Source: Yersinia hibernica
Lineage (GTDB): Bacteria; Pseudomonadota; Gammaproteobacteria; Enterobacterales; Enterobacteriaceae
Length of the DNA stretch: 64,000 nucleotides
Assembly (NCBI RefSeq): GCF_004124235.1
Contig: NZ_CP032487.1
Location: 806,001-870,000 of the forward strand
Direction of reading: 5' to 3'
Positions 23,190-35,976 of this stretch are shown here, one piece after another; positions within the stretch are counted from its first letter, which is position 1, and each line of letters opens with the position of its first letter. Below the pieces are notes generated by a model. The model worked only from the letters and a program-made list of their open reading frames with translations, was not told the origin of the DNA and did no database searches. A program made the position numbers and the translations under genes.

Positions 23190-24102
23190 GAAAGTCGCGG
23201 TACTGCTGGGTGGTACCTCCGCTGAACGTGAAGTGTCATTGCTATCCGGTCAGGCAGTTTTAGCGGGCTTGAAAGAAGCGGGTATTGATGCGTATGGCAT
23301 TGATACTAAAGACTTCCCGGTAACTCAGCTTAAAGAGCAAGGTTTTGATAAGGTCTTTATCGCGCTGCATGGGCGTGGTGGTGAAGACGGTACGCTGCAA
23401 GGTGTGTTGGAGTTTTTGCAACTGCCATACACTGGCAGCGGCGTGATGGCATCGGCGCTGACGATGGACAAATTGCGCACCAAATTGGTGTGGCAAGCTT
23501 CAGGTTTGCCCATTTCGCCTTATGTCGCGCTCAATCGCCAACAGTTTGAAACACTTTCCTCAGAGGAATTGGCGGCATGTGTCGCTAAGCTTGGCCTGCC
23601 ATTAATTGTTAAGCCAAGCCATGAAGGCTCTAGCGTTGGGATGAGTAAGGTTGATAAGGCCAGTGAGCTGCAAGAGGCTCTGGTTGAAGCTTTCCGTCAT
23701 GACACTGATGTGCTGATTGAAAAATGGTTGAGTGGGCCGGAATTCACCGTCGCTATTTTGGGTGACGAGGTTTTACCCTCGATCCGGATTCAGGTCCCTG
23801 GTGTATTTTATGATTATGCAGCTAAATATTTGTCTGATGAAACCCAGTATTTCTGCCCAAGTGGCTTGAGTGCTGAGTTAGAGCAGCAGTTGGCGGCATT
23901 GGCATTGCAAGCTTATCAAGCTCTAGGTTGCAGTGGTTGGGGCCGGGTTGACGTGATGCAAGACAGCGATGGCCGTTTCTACCTGCTGGAAGTGAATACT
24001 TCCCCGGGGATGACCAGCCACAGTTTAGTGCCGATGGCTGCCCGCCAATATGGGTTGAGTTTTTCCCAGTTGGTGGCCCGAATTCTGACGTTGGCTGACT
24101 GA
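23182..24102 (+). CDS. ddlB: D-alanine:D-alanine ligase B
   Basis: ATP-grasp enzyme making D-Ala-D-Ala. 306 aa from ATG 23182, which follows GAGGAA and matches the E. coli start ([20 protein letters not shown]). The longer open frame from 23116 lies inside murC and is not used. Motifs are [29 protein letters not shown] and the Mg-binding [13 protein letters not shown]. Confidence 0.97.
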   Translation: MAEKVAVLLGGTSAEREVSLLSGQAVLAGLKEAGIDAYGIDTKDFPVTQLKEQGFDKVFIALHGRGGEDGTLQGVLEFLQLPYTGSGVMASALTMDKLRTKLVWQASGLPISPYVALNRQQFETLSSEELAACVAKLGLPLIVKPSHEGSSVGMSKVDKASELQEALVEAFRHDTDVLIEKWLSGPEFTVAILGDEVLPSIRIQVPGVFYDYAAKYLSDETQYFCPSGLSAELEQQLAALALQAYQALGCSGWGRVDVMQDSDGRFYLLEVNTSPGMTSHSLVPMAARQYGLSFSQLVARILTLAD

Positions 24103-24103
24103 T

Positions 24104-24961
24104 ATGTCGCAAGCTGCCCTAAATGCGCGCGAACGTGCGGCTGAAAACAGTGCAGCCCGGCGCAGTAACGGAGGCCAACTGGCAGGGCTGATTTTCCTGC
24201 TGATGGTGCTGGGAACCATCCTGTGGGGTGGGTGGGTCGTGGTGGGGTGGATGAAAGATGCCAGCCGATTGCCGCTGTCGAAACTGGTGGTGACCGGAGA
24301 GCGCCATTACACCACCAATGATGATATTCGCCAGGCTATTTTGGCATTGGGTGCACCGGGAACTTTCATGACGCAGGATGTCAACATCATCCAGCAGCAG
24401 ATTGAAAGGCTCCCTTGGATTCAGCAGGCCAGTGTGCGTAAACAGTGGCCGGATGAGCTGAAAATCCATCTGGTGGAGTATGTGCCCTTTGCCCGCTGGA
24501 ATGATTTGCACATGGTTGATGAGCAGGGGCGGTCATTCAGTGTGCCGTCGGAGCGCATCGGCAAACAGAAATTGCCATTACTGTATGGCCCGGAGGGCAG
24601 TGAACAGGATGTTCTGGAAGGCTACCGGGCAATGAGCAAAGTGTTAACGGCCAATAAGTATCAGCTGAAAATGGTGGCGATGAGCGCTAGGCATTCTTGG
24701 CAGTTGGCCTTAGATAATGATGTTCGGTTGGAGCTGGGACGGGATGACCGCATGGGGCGTTTGCAACGTTTCATCGAGTTGTATCCGATGTTGCAACAGC
24801 AGCCAGATAAACGGGTCAGTTATGTTGATTTGCGCTATGAAACCGGGGCTTCAATAGGTTGGGCTCCGGTATTTATCGGCAGTCAGGGTGGGGAGCCACC
24901 AGTAAATGGCCAACAGAACAGTAATCCGCAACAGAATCAGGCACAGGCAAAACAACAATGA
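24104..24961 (+). CDS. ftsQ: Cell division protein FtsQ
   Basis: Bitopic divisome scaffold, 285 aa: basic cytoplasmic N-terminus (about 1-25), one membrane helix (about 27-48), a periplasmic POTRA domain beginning [20 protein letters not shown], and a beta domain binding FtsB. The C-terminal tail is glutamine/asparagine-rich. It begins one base after the ddlB stop and overlaps ftsA by four bases. In E. coli the DNA around ddlB-ftsQ holds promoters for ftsQAZ. Confidence 0.96.
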   Translation: MSQAALNARERAAENSAARRSNGGQLAGLIFLLMVLGTILWGGWVVVGWMKDASRLPLSKLVVTGERHYTTNDDIRQAILALGAPGTFMTQDVNIIQQQIERLPWIQQASVRKQWPDELKIHLVEYVPFARWNDLHMVDEQGRSFSVPSERIGKQKLPLLYGPEGSEQDVLEGYRAMSKVLTANKYQLKMVAMSARHSWQLALDNDVRLELGRDDRMGRLQRFIELYPMLQQQPDKRVSYVDLRYETGASIGWAPVFIGSQGGEPPVNGQQNSNPQQNQAQAKQQ

Positions 24962-26214
24962 TCAAGTCGACGGACAGAAAACTGGTAGTAGGCCTTGAGA
25001 TCGGAACGGCAAAGGTCTCCGCATTGGTAGGGGAAGTTCTGCCCGATGGCATGGTCAATATTATTGGGGTGGGCAGTTGCCCGTCCCGTGGCATGGATAA
25101 GGGTGGCGTTAATGATCTTGAGTCGGTAGTGAAATGCGTACAGCGCGCTATCGATCAGGCCGAGTTAATGGCGGATTGTCAAATTTCATCTGTCTATCTG
25201 GCATTATCGGGTAAACATATCAGTTGTCAGAATGAAATAGGGATGGTTCCTATTTCAGAAGAGGAAGTAACTCAGGAAGATGTAGAGAACGTAGTGCATA
25301 CCGCGAAGTCGGTACGTGTGCGTGATGAGCATCGCATCTTGCATGTTATTCCACAGGAATATGCCATTGATTATCAAGAGGGCATCAAAAATCCTGTTGG
25401 CCTTTCGGGGGTGCGGATGCAAGCCAAAGTACACCTGATTACCTGCCATAACGATATGGCGAAGAATATTGTCAAAGCGGTGGAACGTTGTGGTCTGAAA
25501 GTTGACCAGCTGATTTTTGCCGGTTTGGCTGCAAGTTATGCCGTATTGACCGAAGATGAACGTGAGCTGGGTGTTTGTGTGGTCGACATCGGCGGTGGCA
25601 CCATGGATATGGCGGTCTATACCGGTGGGGCGCTGCGGCACACCAAAGTTATCCCTTACGCCGGGAACGTGGTCACCAGCGACATAGCTTATGCCTTCGG
25701 GACACCGCCGACAGATGCGGAAGCGATTAAAGTTCGACACGGCTGTGCGCTCGGGTCGATTGTCAGCAAGGATGAAAGTGTAGAAGTACCAAGTGTTGGC
25801 GGACGCCCTCCGCGTAGTCTGCAAAGACAGACACTCGCTGAGGTTATAGAACCACGCTACACCGAGTTGCTGAATTTGGTTAATGACGAGATTTTACAAT
25901 TGCAGGAGCAATTACGTCAGCAAGGCGTGAAGCATCATCTGGCAGCCGGTATCGTGCTGACGGGCGGAGCGGCACAAATTGATGGTCTGGCTGAATGCGC
26001 TCAACGGGTGTTTCACGCCCAAGTTCGTATCGGCCAACCGCTCAATATCACCGGGCTGACGGACTATGCACAGGAACCTTATTACTCCACTGCTGTTGGG
26101 TTGTTGCACTATGGTAAAGAATCTCATCTCAGTGGTGAGTCAGAAGTAGAAAAACGTGCCTCAGTGGGCAATTGGTTTAAACGCATCAATAGCTGGCTGA
26201 GAAAAGAGTTTTAA
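24958..26214 (+). CDS. ftsA: Cell division actin-like protein FtsA
   Basis: Actin-fold ATPase tethering FtsZ to the inner membrane. 418 aa. The N-terminal phosphate loop is [16 protein letters not shown], the later nucleotide motifs are [15 protein letters not shown] and [12 protein letters not shown], and the C-terminus ends in the amphipathic membrane-targeting helix [16 protein letters not shown]. Confidence 0.97.
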   Translation: MIKSTDRKLVVGLEIGTAKVSALVGEVLPDGMVNIIGVGSCPSRGMDKGGVNDLESVVKCVQRAIDQAELMADCQISSVYLALSGKHISCQNEIGMVPISEEEVTQEDVENVVHTAKSVRVRDEHRILHVIPQEYAIDYQEGIKNPVGLSGVRMQAKVHLITCHNDMAKNIVKAVERCGLKVDQLIFAGLAASYAVLTEDERELGVCVVDIGGGTMDMAVYTGGALRHTKVIPYAGNVVTSDIAYAFGTPPTDAEAIKVRHGCALGSIVSKDESVEVPSVGGRPPRSLQRQTLAEVIEPRYTELLNLVNDEILQLQEQLRQQGVKHHLAAGIVLTGGAAQIDGLAECAQRVFHAQVRIGQPLNITGLTDYAQEPYYSTAVGLLHYGKESHLSGESEVEKRASVGNWFKRINSWLRKEF

Positions 26215-26286
26215 TGTTTTAACAAAGAGATCATGCTGAACATATTTTTTGATCTCGAAGCGACAGGCACAAAACGGAGAGAAACT

Positions 26287-27438
26287 ATGTTTGAACCTAT
26301 GGAACTAACCAATGACGCGGTGATTAAAGTCATCGGCGTCGGTGGTGGCGGTGGTAATGCCGTCGAACACATGGTGCGCGAGCGCATCGAAGGTGTTGAA
26401 TTCTTTGCCGTTAATACAGACGCTCAGGCGCTACGTAAGACGGCTGTTGGCCAAACCATCCAGATTGGTAGCGGTATTACCAAAGGATTGGGGGCTGGCG
26501 CAAACCCAGAAGTGGGGCGTAATTCAGCAGAAGAAGACCGTGAAGCTCTGCGTGCAGCCCTAGAGGGCGCGGACATGGTCTTTATCGCCGCAGGCATGGG
26601 CGGTGGTACCGGTACTGGTGCTGCTCCTGTTGTTGCTGAAGTGGCAAAAGATCTGGGTATTCTGACAGTTGCTGTGGTGACTAAGCCTTTCAATTTTGAG
26701 GGCAAAAAACGCATGGCATTTGCTGAGCAGGGTATTGCTGAACTGTCCAAGCATGTGGACTCACTGATCACCATCCCGAACGATAAGTTGTTAAAAGTTC
26801 TGGGGCGTGGCATCTCTTTACTGGATGCATTCGGTGCGGCTAACGACGTGTTGAAAGGCGCTGTTCAGGGTATCGCCGAGCTGATTACCCGCCCAGGCTT
26901 GATGAACGTTGACTTTGCTGACGTGCGCACCGTGATGTCCGAAATGGGTTATGCCATGATGGGCTCTGGTGTTGCTTGCGGTGAAGATCGTGCTGAAGAA
27001 GCAGCAGAAATGGCTATTTCCAGCCCGTTGCTGGAAGATATCGACCTGTCTGGTGCTCGTGGTGTGTTGGTCAACATCACCGCTGGTTTCGACTTGCGTT
27101 TGGATGAGTTTGAAACTGTGGGTAACACTATTCGTGCATTCGCGTCTGACAATGCGACCGTGGTTATCGGTACATCTCTGGACCCAGAAATGAACGACGA
27201 ACTGCGCGTAACTGTTGTTGCGACCGGTATCGGCATGGATAAACGCCCTGAAATTACCTTGGTTACCAACAAGCAGACTCAGCCTGTTATGGACCATCGT
27301 TATCAGCAGCATGGCATGTCACCTTTGCCTCAGGAAGTTAAGCCTGCGGCTAAAGTGGTCAATGACCCAACTGCTCAAACTAATAAAGAGCCCGATTATT
27401 TGGATATTCCGGCGTTTTTGCGTAAGCAAGCCGACTAA
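26287..27438 (+). CDS. ftsZ: Cell division tubulin-like GTPase FtsZ
   Basis: Polymerising GTPase that builds the Z ring. 383 aa from ATG 26287, the E. coli length. The tubulin signature [14 protein letters not shown] is near residue 105 and the synergy-loop region [12 protein letters not shown] follows. The C-terminal FtsA/ZipA-binding peptide is [14 protein letters not shown]. The open frame extends upstream to 26233 but protein similarity begins at [10 protein letters not shown]. Confidence 0.98.
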   Translation: MFEPMELTNDAVIKVIGVGGGGGNAVEHMVRERIEGVEFFAVNTDAQALRKTAVGQTIQIGSGITKGLGAGANPEVGRNSAEEDREALRAALEGADMVFIAAGMGGGTGTGAAPVVAEVAKDLGILTVAVVTKPFNFEGKKRMAFAEQGIAELSKHVDSLITIPNDKLLKVLGRGISLLDAFGAANDVLKGAVQGIAELITRPGLMNVDFADVRTVMSEMGYAMMGSGVACGEDRAEEAAEMAISSPLLEDIDLSGARGVLVNITAGFDLRLDEFETVGNTIRAFASDNATVVIGTSLDPEMNDELRVTVVATGIGMDKRPEITLVTNKQTQPVMDHRYQQHGMSPLPQEVKPAAKVVNDPTAQTNKEPDYLDIPAFLRKQAD

Positions 27439-27499
27439 TTATCGAAAAAATTGGAATCTCCGCTCTTTGTGCTAAACTGTCCCGCCGATCTTGTTATAA

Positions 27500-28459
<960 letters not shown>

Positions 28460-28461
28460 AT

Positions 28462-28986
28462 TTATTTATCACTTTTGGTTGCGTTGGCACTCTCTCCGGC
28501 CAACGCAGCCAATCGTTCCAATATTGTCCTCAGTTTTTCAGGGCTACGGCTCGCTAATCCTCTTAATTCCTTAGCACTTTCCAAACTTAGATGACGTAAT
28601 GGCGGAGAATTCTCAGGATCTTGTGGCGATTTTGCGGCATCTTGCATCATGTTATGGCCGCTTGTCATTAACGACGGATTAATCCTGATGTCGATTGAAG
28701 ACAATGATGGTAGAATTTGTGCTCGGAGTGCAGAGAGTAACGCCGGTTGTTCATAACGCAAGCGCATTAACCAGCTGGCGTTCGCGGTCTCTAGCACTAA
28801 AACACTCTGTCGGTAGTTAGCAACACGGCACCACGGCTGCAATTGTGAAGGGAGCAATCCTTTAACTGCACGGTTAAGTTTTAACAGTGCTGTAGCGCGT
28901 TGTTGTACGTTATGCAGCGGTCCCTTCTCTGCTGCAATTGCATCATCGAACAGAACATCTAATAATTGTGGGCGGCTTTCGCGCAT
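28462..28986 (-). CDS. DUF721 (DciA-like) protein
   Basis: 174 aa from ATG 28986, which has GGAG eight bases upstream; a TTG six bases earlier is less likely. The central region (about residues 36-105: [20 protein letters not shown], then [20 protein letters not shown]) fits the DUF721 KH-like fold found in DciA. The C-terminal third is low-complexity ([12 protein letters not shown], then a leucine-rich helix). In bacteria without DnaC, DciA helps load the replicative helicase. What a DUF721 protein does in an enterobacterium that presumably also has DnaC is unknown. It is divergent from secM by 28 bases. Confidence 0.75.
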   Translation of the reverse strand: MRESRPQLLDVLFDDAIAAEKGPLHNVQQRATALLKLNRAVKGLLPSQLQPWCRVANYRQSVLVLETANASWLMRLRYEQPALLSALRAQILPSLSSIDIRINPSLMTSGHNMMQDAAKSPQDPENSPPLRHLSLESAKELRGLASRSPEKLRTILERLAALAGESANATKSDK

Positions 28987-29014
28987 TGACAAGGCTCCGG
29001 CGGATTTTAAACTC

Positions 29015-29548
29015 GTGATCGGTATTCTAAATCGTTGGCGACAATTTGGTAGACGTTATTTCTGGCCGCATCTCCTGTTGGGGATGGTCGCGGCGAGTCT
29101 TGGCGTGCCATCAAACCTAGCTGGCGTTCCTGATCAAGCTGCGATACCGAACACCGCAGCAAGCCAAAGCCGTCAGAATTACGGTGCGACAAACTTTAAC
29201 AGTTTGGCATTGCTGCATGATATGCATCGTCGCCCTTCATTCAGCGTAGACTATTGGCAACAGCATGCACTGCGCACGGTTATTCGCCATCTTTCATTTG
29301 CTCTGGCACCGCAAGCAGCTTATGCGCGAGTGCAAGAAAATGTAGCAATCGAACAAGTGCAGCCGTCTCAAATTCAACAACTTGCATTGTTGGATACCCT
29401 GAATGCGCTGCTGACACACGAGTTCAAGCCTCCGGCAATTATTCGTTATACCGAGCAGGTTAGACGTCCCATTCTTTCGTTAGACAAACCCGGGCTTTGG
29501 CTTGCACAAGTGCAAGGTATCCGCGCCGGGCCTGCCAATTTGAGTTAA
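29015..29548 (+). CDS. secM: Secretion monitor SecM
   Basis: Exported arrest peptide that senses Sec activity and raises secA translation. 177 aa, GTG start, with the unusual long signal sequence seen in E. coli ([20 protein letters not shown]). The C-terminus keeps the arrest core [12 protein letters not shown], then ANLS and stop. The E. coli phenylalanine five residues before the tryptophan is aspartate here and the isoleucine after the tryptophan is leucine. It lies 77 bases before secA, the spacing needed for the secA-sequestering mRNA hairpin. Confidence 0.93.
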   Translation: MIGILNRWRQFGRRYFWPHLLLGMVAASLGVPSNLAGVPDQAAIPNTAASQSRQNYGATNFNSLALLHDMHRRPSFSVDYWQQHALRTVIRHLSFALAPQAAYARVQENVAIEQVQPSQIQQLALLDTLNALLTHEFKPPAIIRYTEQVRRPILSLDKPGLWLAQVQGIRAGPANLS

Positions 29549-29625
29549 TTATTTCCTTGGTTTACCCCCATTTTATACAACCTTTGGCCGTCGGTTTGAT
29601 GGTCTTGTAAGAGATATTAAGAATC

Positions 29626-32340
29626 ATGCTAATCAAATTATTAACTAAAGTTTTTGGCAGCCGTAATGATCGTACCCTGCGTCGTATGCGCAAAGTGGTT
29701 GATATTATCAACCGCATGGAGCCTGAAGTTGAAAAGCTGACCGATGCTGAATTACGTGGCAAAACTGATGAATTCCGTGAGCGCCTGGCAAAAGGTGCAG
29801 TGCTGGAAACCTTGATTCCTGAAGCTTTTGCTGTAGTGCGCGAAGCCAGTAAACGTGTGTTTGGCATGCGCCACTTCGATGTACAGCTGCTGGGCGGTAT
29901 GGTACTGAACGAACGATGCATCGCAGAAATGCGTACTGGTGAGGGTAAAACCCTGACGGCAACCTTGCCAGCTTACCTGAATGCGTTAAGCGGCCGTGGT
30001 GTTCACGTGGTCACCGTCAACGATTATTTGGCGCAACGTGACGCCGAAAATAACCGCCCCTTGTTCGAGTTCTTGGGCTTGAGTGTCGGTATCAACCTGC
30101 CGAATATGGCCGCACCTGCTAAGCGTGCTGCTTATGCGGCTGATATCACCTATGGTACTAACAACGAATTCGGTTTTGACTATCTGCGCGATAACATGGC
30201 GTTCAGTCCTGAAGAACGTGTGCAACGCAAGCTGCATTATGCATTGGTGGATGAGGTCGACTCCATCTTGATCGATGAAGCCCGTACCCCGCTGATTATT
30301 TCGGGGCCAGCTGAAGATAGCTCCGAAATGTATATTCGGGTGAATAAGCTGATTCCAAAACTGATTCGTCAGGAAAAAGAAGATTCAGACACTTTCCAGG
30401 GTGAAGGCCATTTCTCTGTGGATGAGAAGTCGCGCCAGGTTCACCTGACTGAACGTGGGCTGATTCTGATTGAACAAATGTTAATGGATGCTGGCATCAT
30501 GGAAGAAGGGGAATCGCTGTATTCTCCAGCTAACATCATGTTGATGCACCATGTCACGGCTGCTCTGCGTGCTCACGTGTTATTCACCCGTGATGTAGAT
30601 TACATCGTAAAAGACGGTGAAGTTATCATTGTTGACGAACACACCGGGCGTACCATGCAAGGCCGCCGTTGGTCAGATGGTTTGCATCAGGCTGTGGAGG
30701 CCAAAGAAGGCGTAGAAATCCAGAACGAAAACCAGACACTGGCTTCAATTACTTTCCAAAACTACTTCCGCCTCTATGAAAAACTGGCCGGTATGACCGG
30801 TACTGCGGATACTGAAGCATTTGAATTCAGCTCCATTTATAAGCTGGATACCATTGTTGTACCAACCAACCGCCCGATGATTCGTAAGGATTTGGCTGAT
30901 TTAGTCTATATGACTGAGCAGGAAAAAATTGGTGCAATTATCGAGGATATCCGTGAGCGCACTGCAAACGGCCAGCCGGTGTTGGTGGGGACCATCTCGA
31001 TTGAAAAATCTGAAGTGGTTTCTGCTGAGCTCACTAAAGCCGGTATTGAACATAAAGTTCTGAATGCCAAATTCCACGCCATGGAAGCGGAAATTGTTTC
31101 TCAGGCGGGGCAACCGGGTGCGGTAACTATCGCGACCAACATGGCGGGTCGTGGTACTGACATCGTGTTGGGCGGCAGCTGGCAGAGTGAGATTGCCTTG
31201 CTGGAAGACCCAACTGAAGACCAAATTGCGGCGATTAAAGCGGCATGGCAAGTTCGCCATGATGCGGTACTCGCATCAGGTGGTCTGCATATCATTGGTA
31301 CTGAGCGCCATGAGTCACGCCGTATCGATAACCAGCTACGTGGCCGTGCAGGCCGTCAAGGTGATGCCGGTTCTTCACGTTTCTATCTATCAATGGAAGA
31401 TGCTTTGATGCGTATTTTTGCCTCTGACCGTGTGTCTGGCATGATGCGCAAATTGGGCATGAAGCCGGGCGAAGCGATTGAGCATCCGTGGGTCACTAAA
31501 GCTATTGCTAACGCGCAGCGTAAAGTGGAAAGCCGTAACTTCGATATTCGTAAACAATTGCTTGAATATGATGATGTGGCTAACGACCAGCGCCGGGCGA
31601 TTTACAGCCAACGTAACGAACTGTTGGATGTGTCTGATGTTAGCGAAACCATCAATAGTATTCGTGAGGATGTCTTAAAAACAGTTATCGACAGCTATAT
31701 TCCAACCCAGTCTCTGGAAGAAATGTGGGATGTTGAAGGCTTAGAGCAACGTCTGAAAAATGATTTCGACCTGGATATGCCGATTGCTCAATGGCTGGAA
31801 GACGAGCCACAACTGCATGAAGAAACATTGCGTGAGCGGATCCTGCAACAGGCAATCGAGGTTTATCAGCGCAAAGAAGAAGTTGTCGGCATTGATATGA
31901 TGCGCAACTTTGAAAAAGGCGTTATGCTTCAAACACTTGATTCCTTGTGGAAAGAGCATCTGGCGGCAATGGATTATCTGCGTCAGGGCATCCATTTACG
32001 TGGTTATGCACAGAAAGATCCTAAGCAAGAATATAAGCGTGAATCTTTTGCTATGTTTGCGGCCATGTTGGAATCACTGAAATATGAAGTGATTAGCGTG
32101 CTGAGTAAAGTACAGGTGCGGATGCCGGAAGAAGTGGAAGCATTGGAAGTTCAACGCCGTGAGGAAGCGGAGCGTTTAGCTAAACAGCAACAATTGAGTC
32201 ATCAGGCTGATAACAGTGCCCTGATGTCACAAGACGAAGTCAATGTTGCTGCTAGTCTTGAACGCAAAGTCGGGCGTAATGATCCGTGCCCATGTGGCTC
32301 TGGTAAGAAATACAAGCAGTGCCACGGCCGCCTACAGTAA
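29626..32340 (+). CDS. secA: Preprotein translocase ATPase SecA
   Basis: Motor of the Sec export pathway, at the inner membrane with SecYEG. 904 aa. Walker A is [11 protein letters not shown] near residue 103; helicase motifs include [20 protein letters not shown] and [14 protein letters not shown] with GRAGRQGD. The C-terminal zinc/SecB-binding tail is [20 protein letters not shown] strong terminator follows. Confidence 0.98.
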   Translation: MLIKLLTKVFGSRNDRTLRRMRKVVDIINRMEPEVEKLTDAELRGKTDEFRERLAKGAVLETLIPEAFAVVREASKRVFGMRHFDVQLLGGMVLNERCIAEMRTGEGKTLTATLPAYLNALSGRGVHVVTVNDYLAQRDAENNRPLFEFLGLSVGINLPNMAAPAKRAAYAADITYGTNNEFGFDYLRDNMAFSPEERVQRKLHYALVDEVDSILIDEARTPLIISGPAEDSSEMYIRVNKLIPKLIRQEKEDSDTFQGEGHFSVDEKSRQVHLTERGLILIEQMLMDAGIMEEGESLYSPANIMLMHHVTAALRAHVLFTRDVDYIVKDGEVIIVDEHTGRTMQGRRWSDGLHQAVEAKEGVEIQNENQTLASITFQNYFRLYEKLAGMTGTADTEAFEFSSIYKLDTIVVPTNRPMIRKDLADLVYMTEQEKIGAIIEDIRERTANGQPVLVGTISIEKSEVVSAELTKAGIEHKVLNAKFHAMEAEIVSQAGQPGAVTIATNMAGRGTDIVLGGSWQSEIALLEDPTEDQIAAIKAAWQVRHDAVLASGGLHIIGTERHESRRIDNQLRGRAGRQGDAGSSRFYLSMEDALMRIFASDRVSGMMRKLGMKPGEAIEHPWVTKAIANAQRKVESRNFDIRKQLLEYDDVANDQRRAIYSQRNELLDVSDVSETINSIREDVLKTVIDSYIPTQSLEEMWDVEGLEQRLKNDFDLDMPIAQWLEDEPQLHEETLRERILQQAIEVYQRKEEVVGIDMMRNFEKGVMLQTLDSLWKEHLAAMDYLRQGIHLRGYAQKDPKQEYKRESFAMFAAMLESLKYEVISVLSKVQVRMPEEVEALEVQRREEAERLAKQQQLSHQADNSALMSQDEVNVAASLERKVGRNDPCPCGSGKKYKQCHGRLQ

Positions 32341-32369
32341 TATTTTAAGCAGCGGTAATGGCTGATAAT

Positions 32370-32400
32370 AAGGGCGGGTTAAAAACCGCCCTTTATTTTG
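32370..32400 (+). terminator. secMA terminator
   Basis: AAGGGCGG (32370-32377), an eight-base loop and CCGCCCTT (32386-32393) form a perfect 8-bp stem followed by TATTTTG. It separates secA from mutT, which therefore seems to have its own promoter. Confidence 0.88.
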
Positions 32401-32489
32401 ACCTTTTTTTGTCCATCTATTTTAGAACAGATAAGATAAAAGCAAGAATACTCAAACCTGCATTTATGCCCTGATCAGGAGAGAAAGAA

Positions 32490-32876
32490 TTGAAACACTT
32501 ACACATTGCGGTAGGGATTATCCGCAACTCCCAGCAGGAGATTTTTATTACCCAACGCGCTGCTGATTCTCATATGGCCGGATTTTGGGAATTCCCTGGC
32601 GGTAAGGTTGAGCAGGGTGAAACAGCGGAAATCGCATTAAAACGTGAACTGTTGGAAGAGACAGGAATTACGGTGAAAGAGGCGGTTTTGCTTAAAGTGT
32701 TGGAGCACACTTTTACTGACCGCATCGTGACATTAAGTTTCTATATGGTTGAAACATGGGATGGTGAACCCTTTGGCCGCGAGGGGCAGCCGATGCGCTG
32801 GGTGAACCAATCTAATTTGGTGGCTGAAGAGTTCCCGCCAGCCAATAAATCCATCATTGAGCTACTCACCGCCTAG
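32490..32876 (+). CDS. mutT: 8-oxo-dGTP diphosphatase MutT
   Basis: Removes oxidised dGTP from the nucleotide pool and prevents A:T to C:G mutation. 128 aa, one less than E. coli. The Nudix box is complete: GGKVEQGETAEIALKREL then LEETGI, fitting G-x5-E-x7-RE-U-x-EE-x-G-U. The start is TTG at 32490, supported by AGGAGA seven bases upstream and alignment of KHLHIAVGIIRN with the family N-terminus; no in-frame ATG would keep that strand. Confidence 0.95.
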   Translation: MKHLHIAVGIIRNSQQEIFITQRAADSHMAGFWEFPGGKVEQGETAEIALKRELLEETGITVKEAVLLKVLEHTFTDRIVTLSFYMVETWDGEPFGREGQPMRWVNQSNLVAEEFPPANKSIIELLTA

Positions 32877-32941
32877 TGCTCTTGGGCTATTAAGATGGAG
32901 CAACATGGCGTTTGCTCCACTCTGGTCATTAGTTAACGTTT

Positions 32942-33148
32942 TCAGTGCTTAAGGGGGTCTTCTTCACTCCATTCATCACTGTCGGATTGTTCACCATGAC
33001 TCGGGATTCGTTTTTCTTCATCAGCCCACTCGCCTAAGTCAATCAGTTGGCAGCGTTTGCAACAGAATGGGCGATAAGGGCTTTGTTCACCCCAAATAAC
33101 GACTTTTCCACAGGTCGGGCAGTTAACCTCTATTTCTTCGGTTTCCAT
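32942..33148 (-). CDS. yacG: DNA gyrase inhibitor YacG
   Basis: Small zinc protein, 68 aa, that binds GyrB and inhibits gyrase in E. coli. Four zinc cysteines are visible as CPTCGK and CCKRCQ, followed by [15 protein letters not shown] and an acidic tail. ATG at 33148 has AGGAG upstream; the longer frame adds eight unsupported residues. Last gene of coaE-zapD-yacG. Confidence 0.95.
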   Translation of the reverse strand: METEEIEVNCPTCGKVVIWGEQSPYRPFCCKRCQLIDLGEWADEEKRIPSHGEQSDSDEWSEEDPLKH

Positions 33149-33173
33149 GTTTTTTCTCCTAAAATTTATCAAC

Positions 33174-33926
33174 TCAGCAGCAGGCTAATTCAAATGATAA
33201 ACGAGCCGGCACGGTGCCATTTTCACTGTCGAGCGATAAAAAACGAATGGCATATCTGGTCTTATGGCCGGAAATTTGCGGATACAACTGCGGATCTAGC
33301 GGCAAACGTAATCTAAGCAAATCAGCCCCTTCAGCATTGTCTTGGAAGAAGCCATTTAAGCTGATTTGTGGCCGCAGTGGGCCAGATTGACGAATCAGAT
33401 CCAAAATGATGGTCAGCGACTGATTAAGTGGGGTCAGGCTTGCTAACAATTTGGCAATGTGCTGGTTGCGTTGTTCTGCGGGCAGGTGCAGCCAAGTGTG
33501 CAAAGTCGGTAAGTCAAAACTACAACAGCCGCCGGGGATACTCAGACGCTGGCGAACCACGCTGATTAAGCGGTCTTCTTTTAATGATTGCCCGATACGT
33601 GGTGCCGACATTAATACCGAGGCTCGGCTTTTTAGCTGGCTACGTAAGGAGTCAATCAGTGACATATCAACGCCGGGCATATCAGCCCATTGCTGTAACT
33701 TTTGTTGTTGGCGTTCTAATTCTTTAAGTAAATCAGTGCGTACTTCACCGCGCTCAAGGACATCAATTAAATCAGAAGCGGTACGGAAAAACGTTAATGC
33801 ATTGGCAATATTATCTAACGTACGTTGGCTCTCTAATTGTTGTAGTAAAAACTCCATTCTCAGCCAGGTACGCATTTTTTCATTGAGCGGGTGTTCAAAA
33901 AGTATTGTTGAGGTGAGGTCACTCAT
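33174..33926 (-). CDS. zapD: Cell division protein ZapD
   Basis: Cytosolic protein that cross-links FtsZ filaments (formerly YacF). 250 aa, close to E. coli, with the conserved helical N-terminus [19 protein letters not shown] and a beta-rich C-terminus ending in LSFELACC. It overlaps the coaE stop by four bases, so the two are translationally coupled. Confidence 0.95.
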   Translation of the reverse strand: MSDLTSTILFEHPLNEKMRTWLRMEFLLQQLESQRTLDNIANALTFFRTASDLIDVLERGEVRTDLLKELERQQQKLQQWADMPGVDMSLIDSLRSQLKSRASVLMSAPRIGQSLKEDRLISVVRQRLSIPGGCCSFDLPTLHTWLHLPAEQRNQHIAKLLASLTPLNQSLTIILDLIRQSGPLRPQISLNGFFQDNAEGADLLRLRLPLDPQLYPQISGHKTRYAIRFLSLDSENGTVPARLSFELACC

Positions 33927-34543
33927 CGATGTAGATCCTGTTGGGCCGCAGCTGCCAATTTTAAATACTGCTGGTGTAATGAAGCAACTTGCGGGGCGAT
34001 AACTATGGGATCGCCGCTATTGTCAATAATGTCATCAGCACAGGCTAGCCGCTGTTGCCGTGAAACCTGTGAAGCTAAGATATGTCCTGCCTGCTGGCGG
34101 GTAATGCCATCTCTCGCCATTGTCCTGGCGAGTTGTATTTCAGGTGCTACATCTACCACTAACACACGATTGGCACGGTGATGTAAACCATTTTCAATCA
34201 ACAAGGGAACAACCCAAAGTACATATGGCCCATGAATACTGGCGAGTTGACGTTGAGTTTCCTGTTGAATCAGTGGATGCAACAATGAATTTAACCATGC
34301 TTTTTCCTGCGGCTCACTGAAAATTTTTGCGCGTAATGCCGCACGGTTCAATGTGCCATCTGTCTGCAAAATAGTTTCACCATAGCGGGAAGCAATATCG
34401 GCCAATGCTGGCTTGCCCGGCTCGACCACTTGGCGGGCAATAATATCAGCATCAACAACGGGTACACCGAGATTGGCGAATGCATTCGCGATAGTACTTT
34501 TGCCACTGCCGATTCCACCAGTGAGGGCCACAATATAGCTCAT
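33923..34543 (-). CDS. coaE: Dephospho-CoA kinase
   Basis: Last step of coenzyme A synthesis, phosphorylating the ribose of dephospho-CoA. 206 aa. The N-terminal P-loop is [12 protein letters not shown] (residues 6-17), followed by DADIIAR; the CoA-domain motif [11 protein letters not shown] is toward the C-terminus. First gene of the coaE-zapD-yacG operon. Confidence 0.96.
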   Translation of the reverse strand: MSYIVALTGGIGSGKSTIANAFANLGVPVVDADIIARQVVEPGKPALADIASRYGETILQTDGTLNRAALRAKIFSEPQEKAWLNSLLHPLIQQETQRQLASIHGPYVLWVVPLLIENGLHHRANRVLVVDVAPEIQLARTMARDGITRQQAGHILASQVSRQQRLACADDIIDNSGDPIVIAPQVASLHQQYLKLAAAAQQDLHR

Positions 34544-34836
34544 TGCCTAGCCTTGCATACAGTTAGTGAGTGGCGAAATTGTATCTGAAAGCAGGTGAAA
34601 AGGCATAGCAAGGTCTGCATTCTGTTTGAGCTACATGGAAAATAAGTGAAGTGGGCGCAGTAATCAAAGAGTGGTTGGTGCTTTTCAGGTAATTTGTGGG
34701 ATTGTAGCGCAAATAAAGGTGGATTCGCAGTCTTGCCGTAGAATTATTCATGCGTATGATAGCTTCACTGGGATGGCGTGATTTACGCCCGATCACATTT
34801 TGCGATCTATCGCCAATAACCAGGAAATAATAAGCC

Positions 34837-35880
34837 ATGCGTATTGAAGAAGGTTTGAAGTTAGGCTTTAAAGATGTGTTAATCCGCCCTAAACGTTCCA
34901 CACTGAAAAGTCGCTCTGAAGTTGAACTGGAACGTCAGTTTACTTTCAAACATTCAGGTTGGAATTGGTCTGGTGTACCTATCATCGCCGCTAATATGGA
35001 TACTGTTGGCACCTTCCGCATGGCAGAAGTTCTGGCATCATTCGATGTTCTGACCGCTGTTCATAAGCACTACACTGTTGAGCAGTGGGGTGAGTTTGTG
35101 AAACGGGTTCCTGAATCAGTCTTGCGCCATGTCATGGTCTCTACTGGGACTTCCTCTGCTGATTTCGACAAAATGAAACAAATTTTGGCGTTATCACCTG
35201 CATTGAAATTTATCTGTATTGATGTCGCTAATGGCTATTCAGAGCATTTTGTTGCTTTCTTGCAAAAAGCGCGTGAAGCATGCCCAGATAAAGTTATTTG
35301 TGCCGGGAATGTAGTCACGGGTGAGATGGTAGAAGAGCTTATTTTGTCGGGTGCTGACATTGTAAAAGTTGGGATTGGGCCAGGTTCAGTTTGCACGACT
35401 CGGGTTAAGACCGGTGTTGGTTACCCGCAATTGTCGGCAGTCATTGAATGTGCTGATGCTGCTCATGGCTTAGGGGGGCAGATTGTCAGTGATGGCGGCT
35501 GTTCAATGCCCGGTGATGTGGCTAAAGCTTTTGGTGGCGGTGCTGATTTTGTGATGTTGGGTGGGATGTTAGCCGGGCACGATGAGTGTGAAGGCCGGGT
35601 GGTAGAAGAGAATGGTGAGAAGTTTATGCTGTTCTACGGTATGAGTTCAGAATCTGCCATGAAACGCCATGTCGGTGGAGTGGCTGAGTATCGTGCCGCT
35701 GAAGGTAAAACAGTTAAATTGCCATTACGTGGCTCTGTTGATAATACCGTACGCGATATTATGGGCGGTTTGCGATCCGCTTGTACCTATGTTGGGGCGT
35801 CGCATTTAAAAGAACTGACTAAGCGCACCACTTTTATTCGTGTTGCCGAACAAGAAAACCGTGTATTTGGTAGTAACTAA
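34837..35880 (+). CDS. guaC: GMP reductase
   Basis: NADPH-dependent conversion of GMP to IMP in purine salvage. 347 aa, usual length. It is an IMPDH/GMPR-family TIM barrel with the catalytic cysteine in [13 protein letters not shown] (about residue 186) and the nucleotide loops [10 protein letters not shown] and GGMLAGHDE. It lacks CBS domains, as expected for GuaC rather than GuaB. Confidence 0.97.
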   Translation: MRIEEGLKLGFKDVLIRPKRSTLKSRSEVELERQFTFKHSGWNWSGVPIIAANMDTVGTFRMAEVLASFDVLTAVHKHYTVEQWGEFVKRVPESVLRHVMVSTGTSSADFDKMKQILALSPALKFICIDVANGYSEHFVAFLQKAREACPDKVICAGNVVTGEMVEELILSGADIVKVGIGPGSVCTTRVKTGVGYPQLSAVIECADAAHGLGGQIVSDGGCSMPGDVAKAFGGGADFVMLGGMLAGHDECEGRVVEENGEKFMLFYGMSSESAMKRHVGGVAEYRAAEGKTVKLPLRGSVDNTVRDIMGGLRSACTYVGASHLKELTKRTTFIRVAEQENRVFGSN

Positions 35881-35946
35881 TACCGTGTATTGAGAATATC
35901 CTGTTCTCGAACAAAGTTAGTTTTCTCGATATCTATTTATCGATAT

Positions 35947-35976
35947 AAAAAGGGGCGTAAATTAACGCCTCTTTTT
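35947..35976. terminator. guaC terminator, probably bidirectional
   Basis: AAAAAGGGGCGT (35947-35958) pairs with ACGCCTCTTTTT (35965-35976) with one G-U pair and a six-base loop. The A-run and T-run make it usable from both sides, serving guaC and the convergent hofC operon. Confidence 0.88.

Noticed and set aside
25255..25824. 189-aa minus-strand ORF within ftsA
   Set aside because: Antisense shadow of a conserved essential gene.
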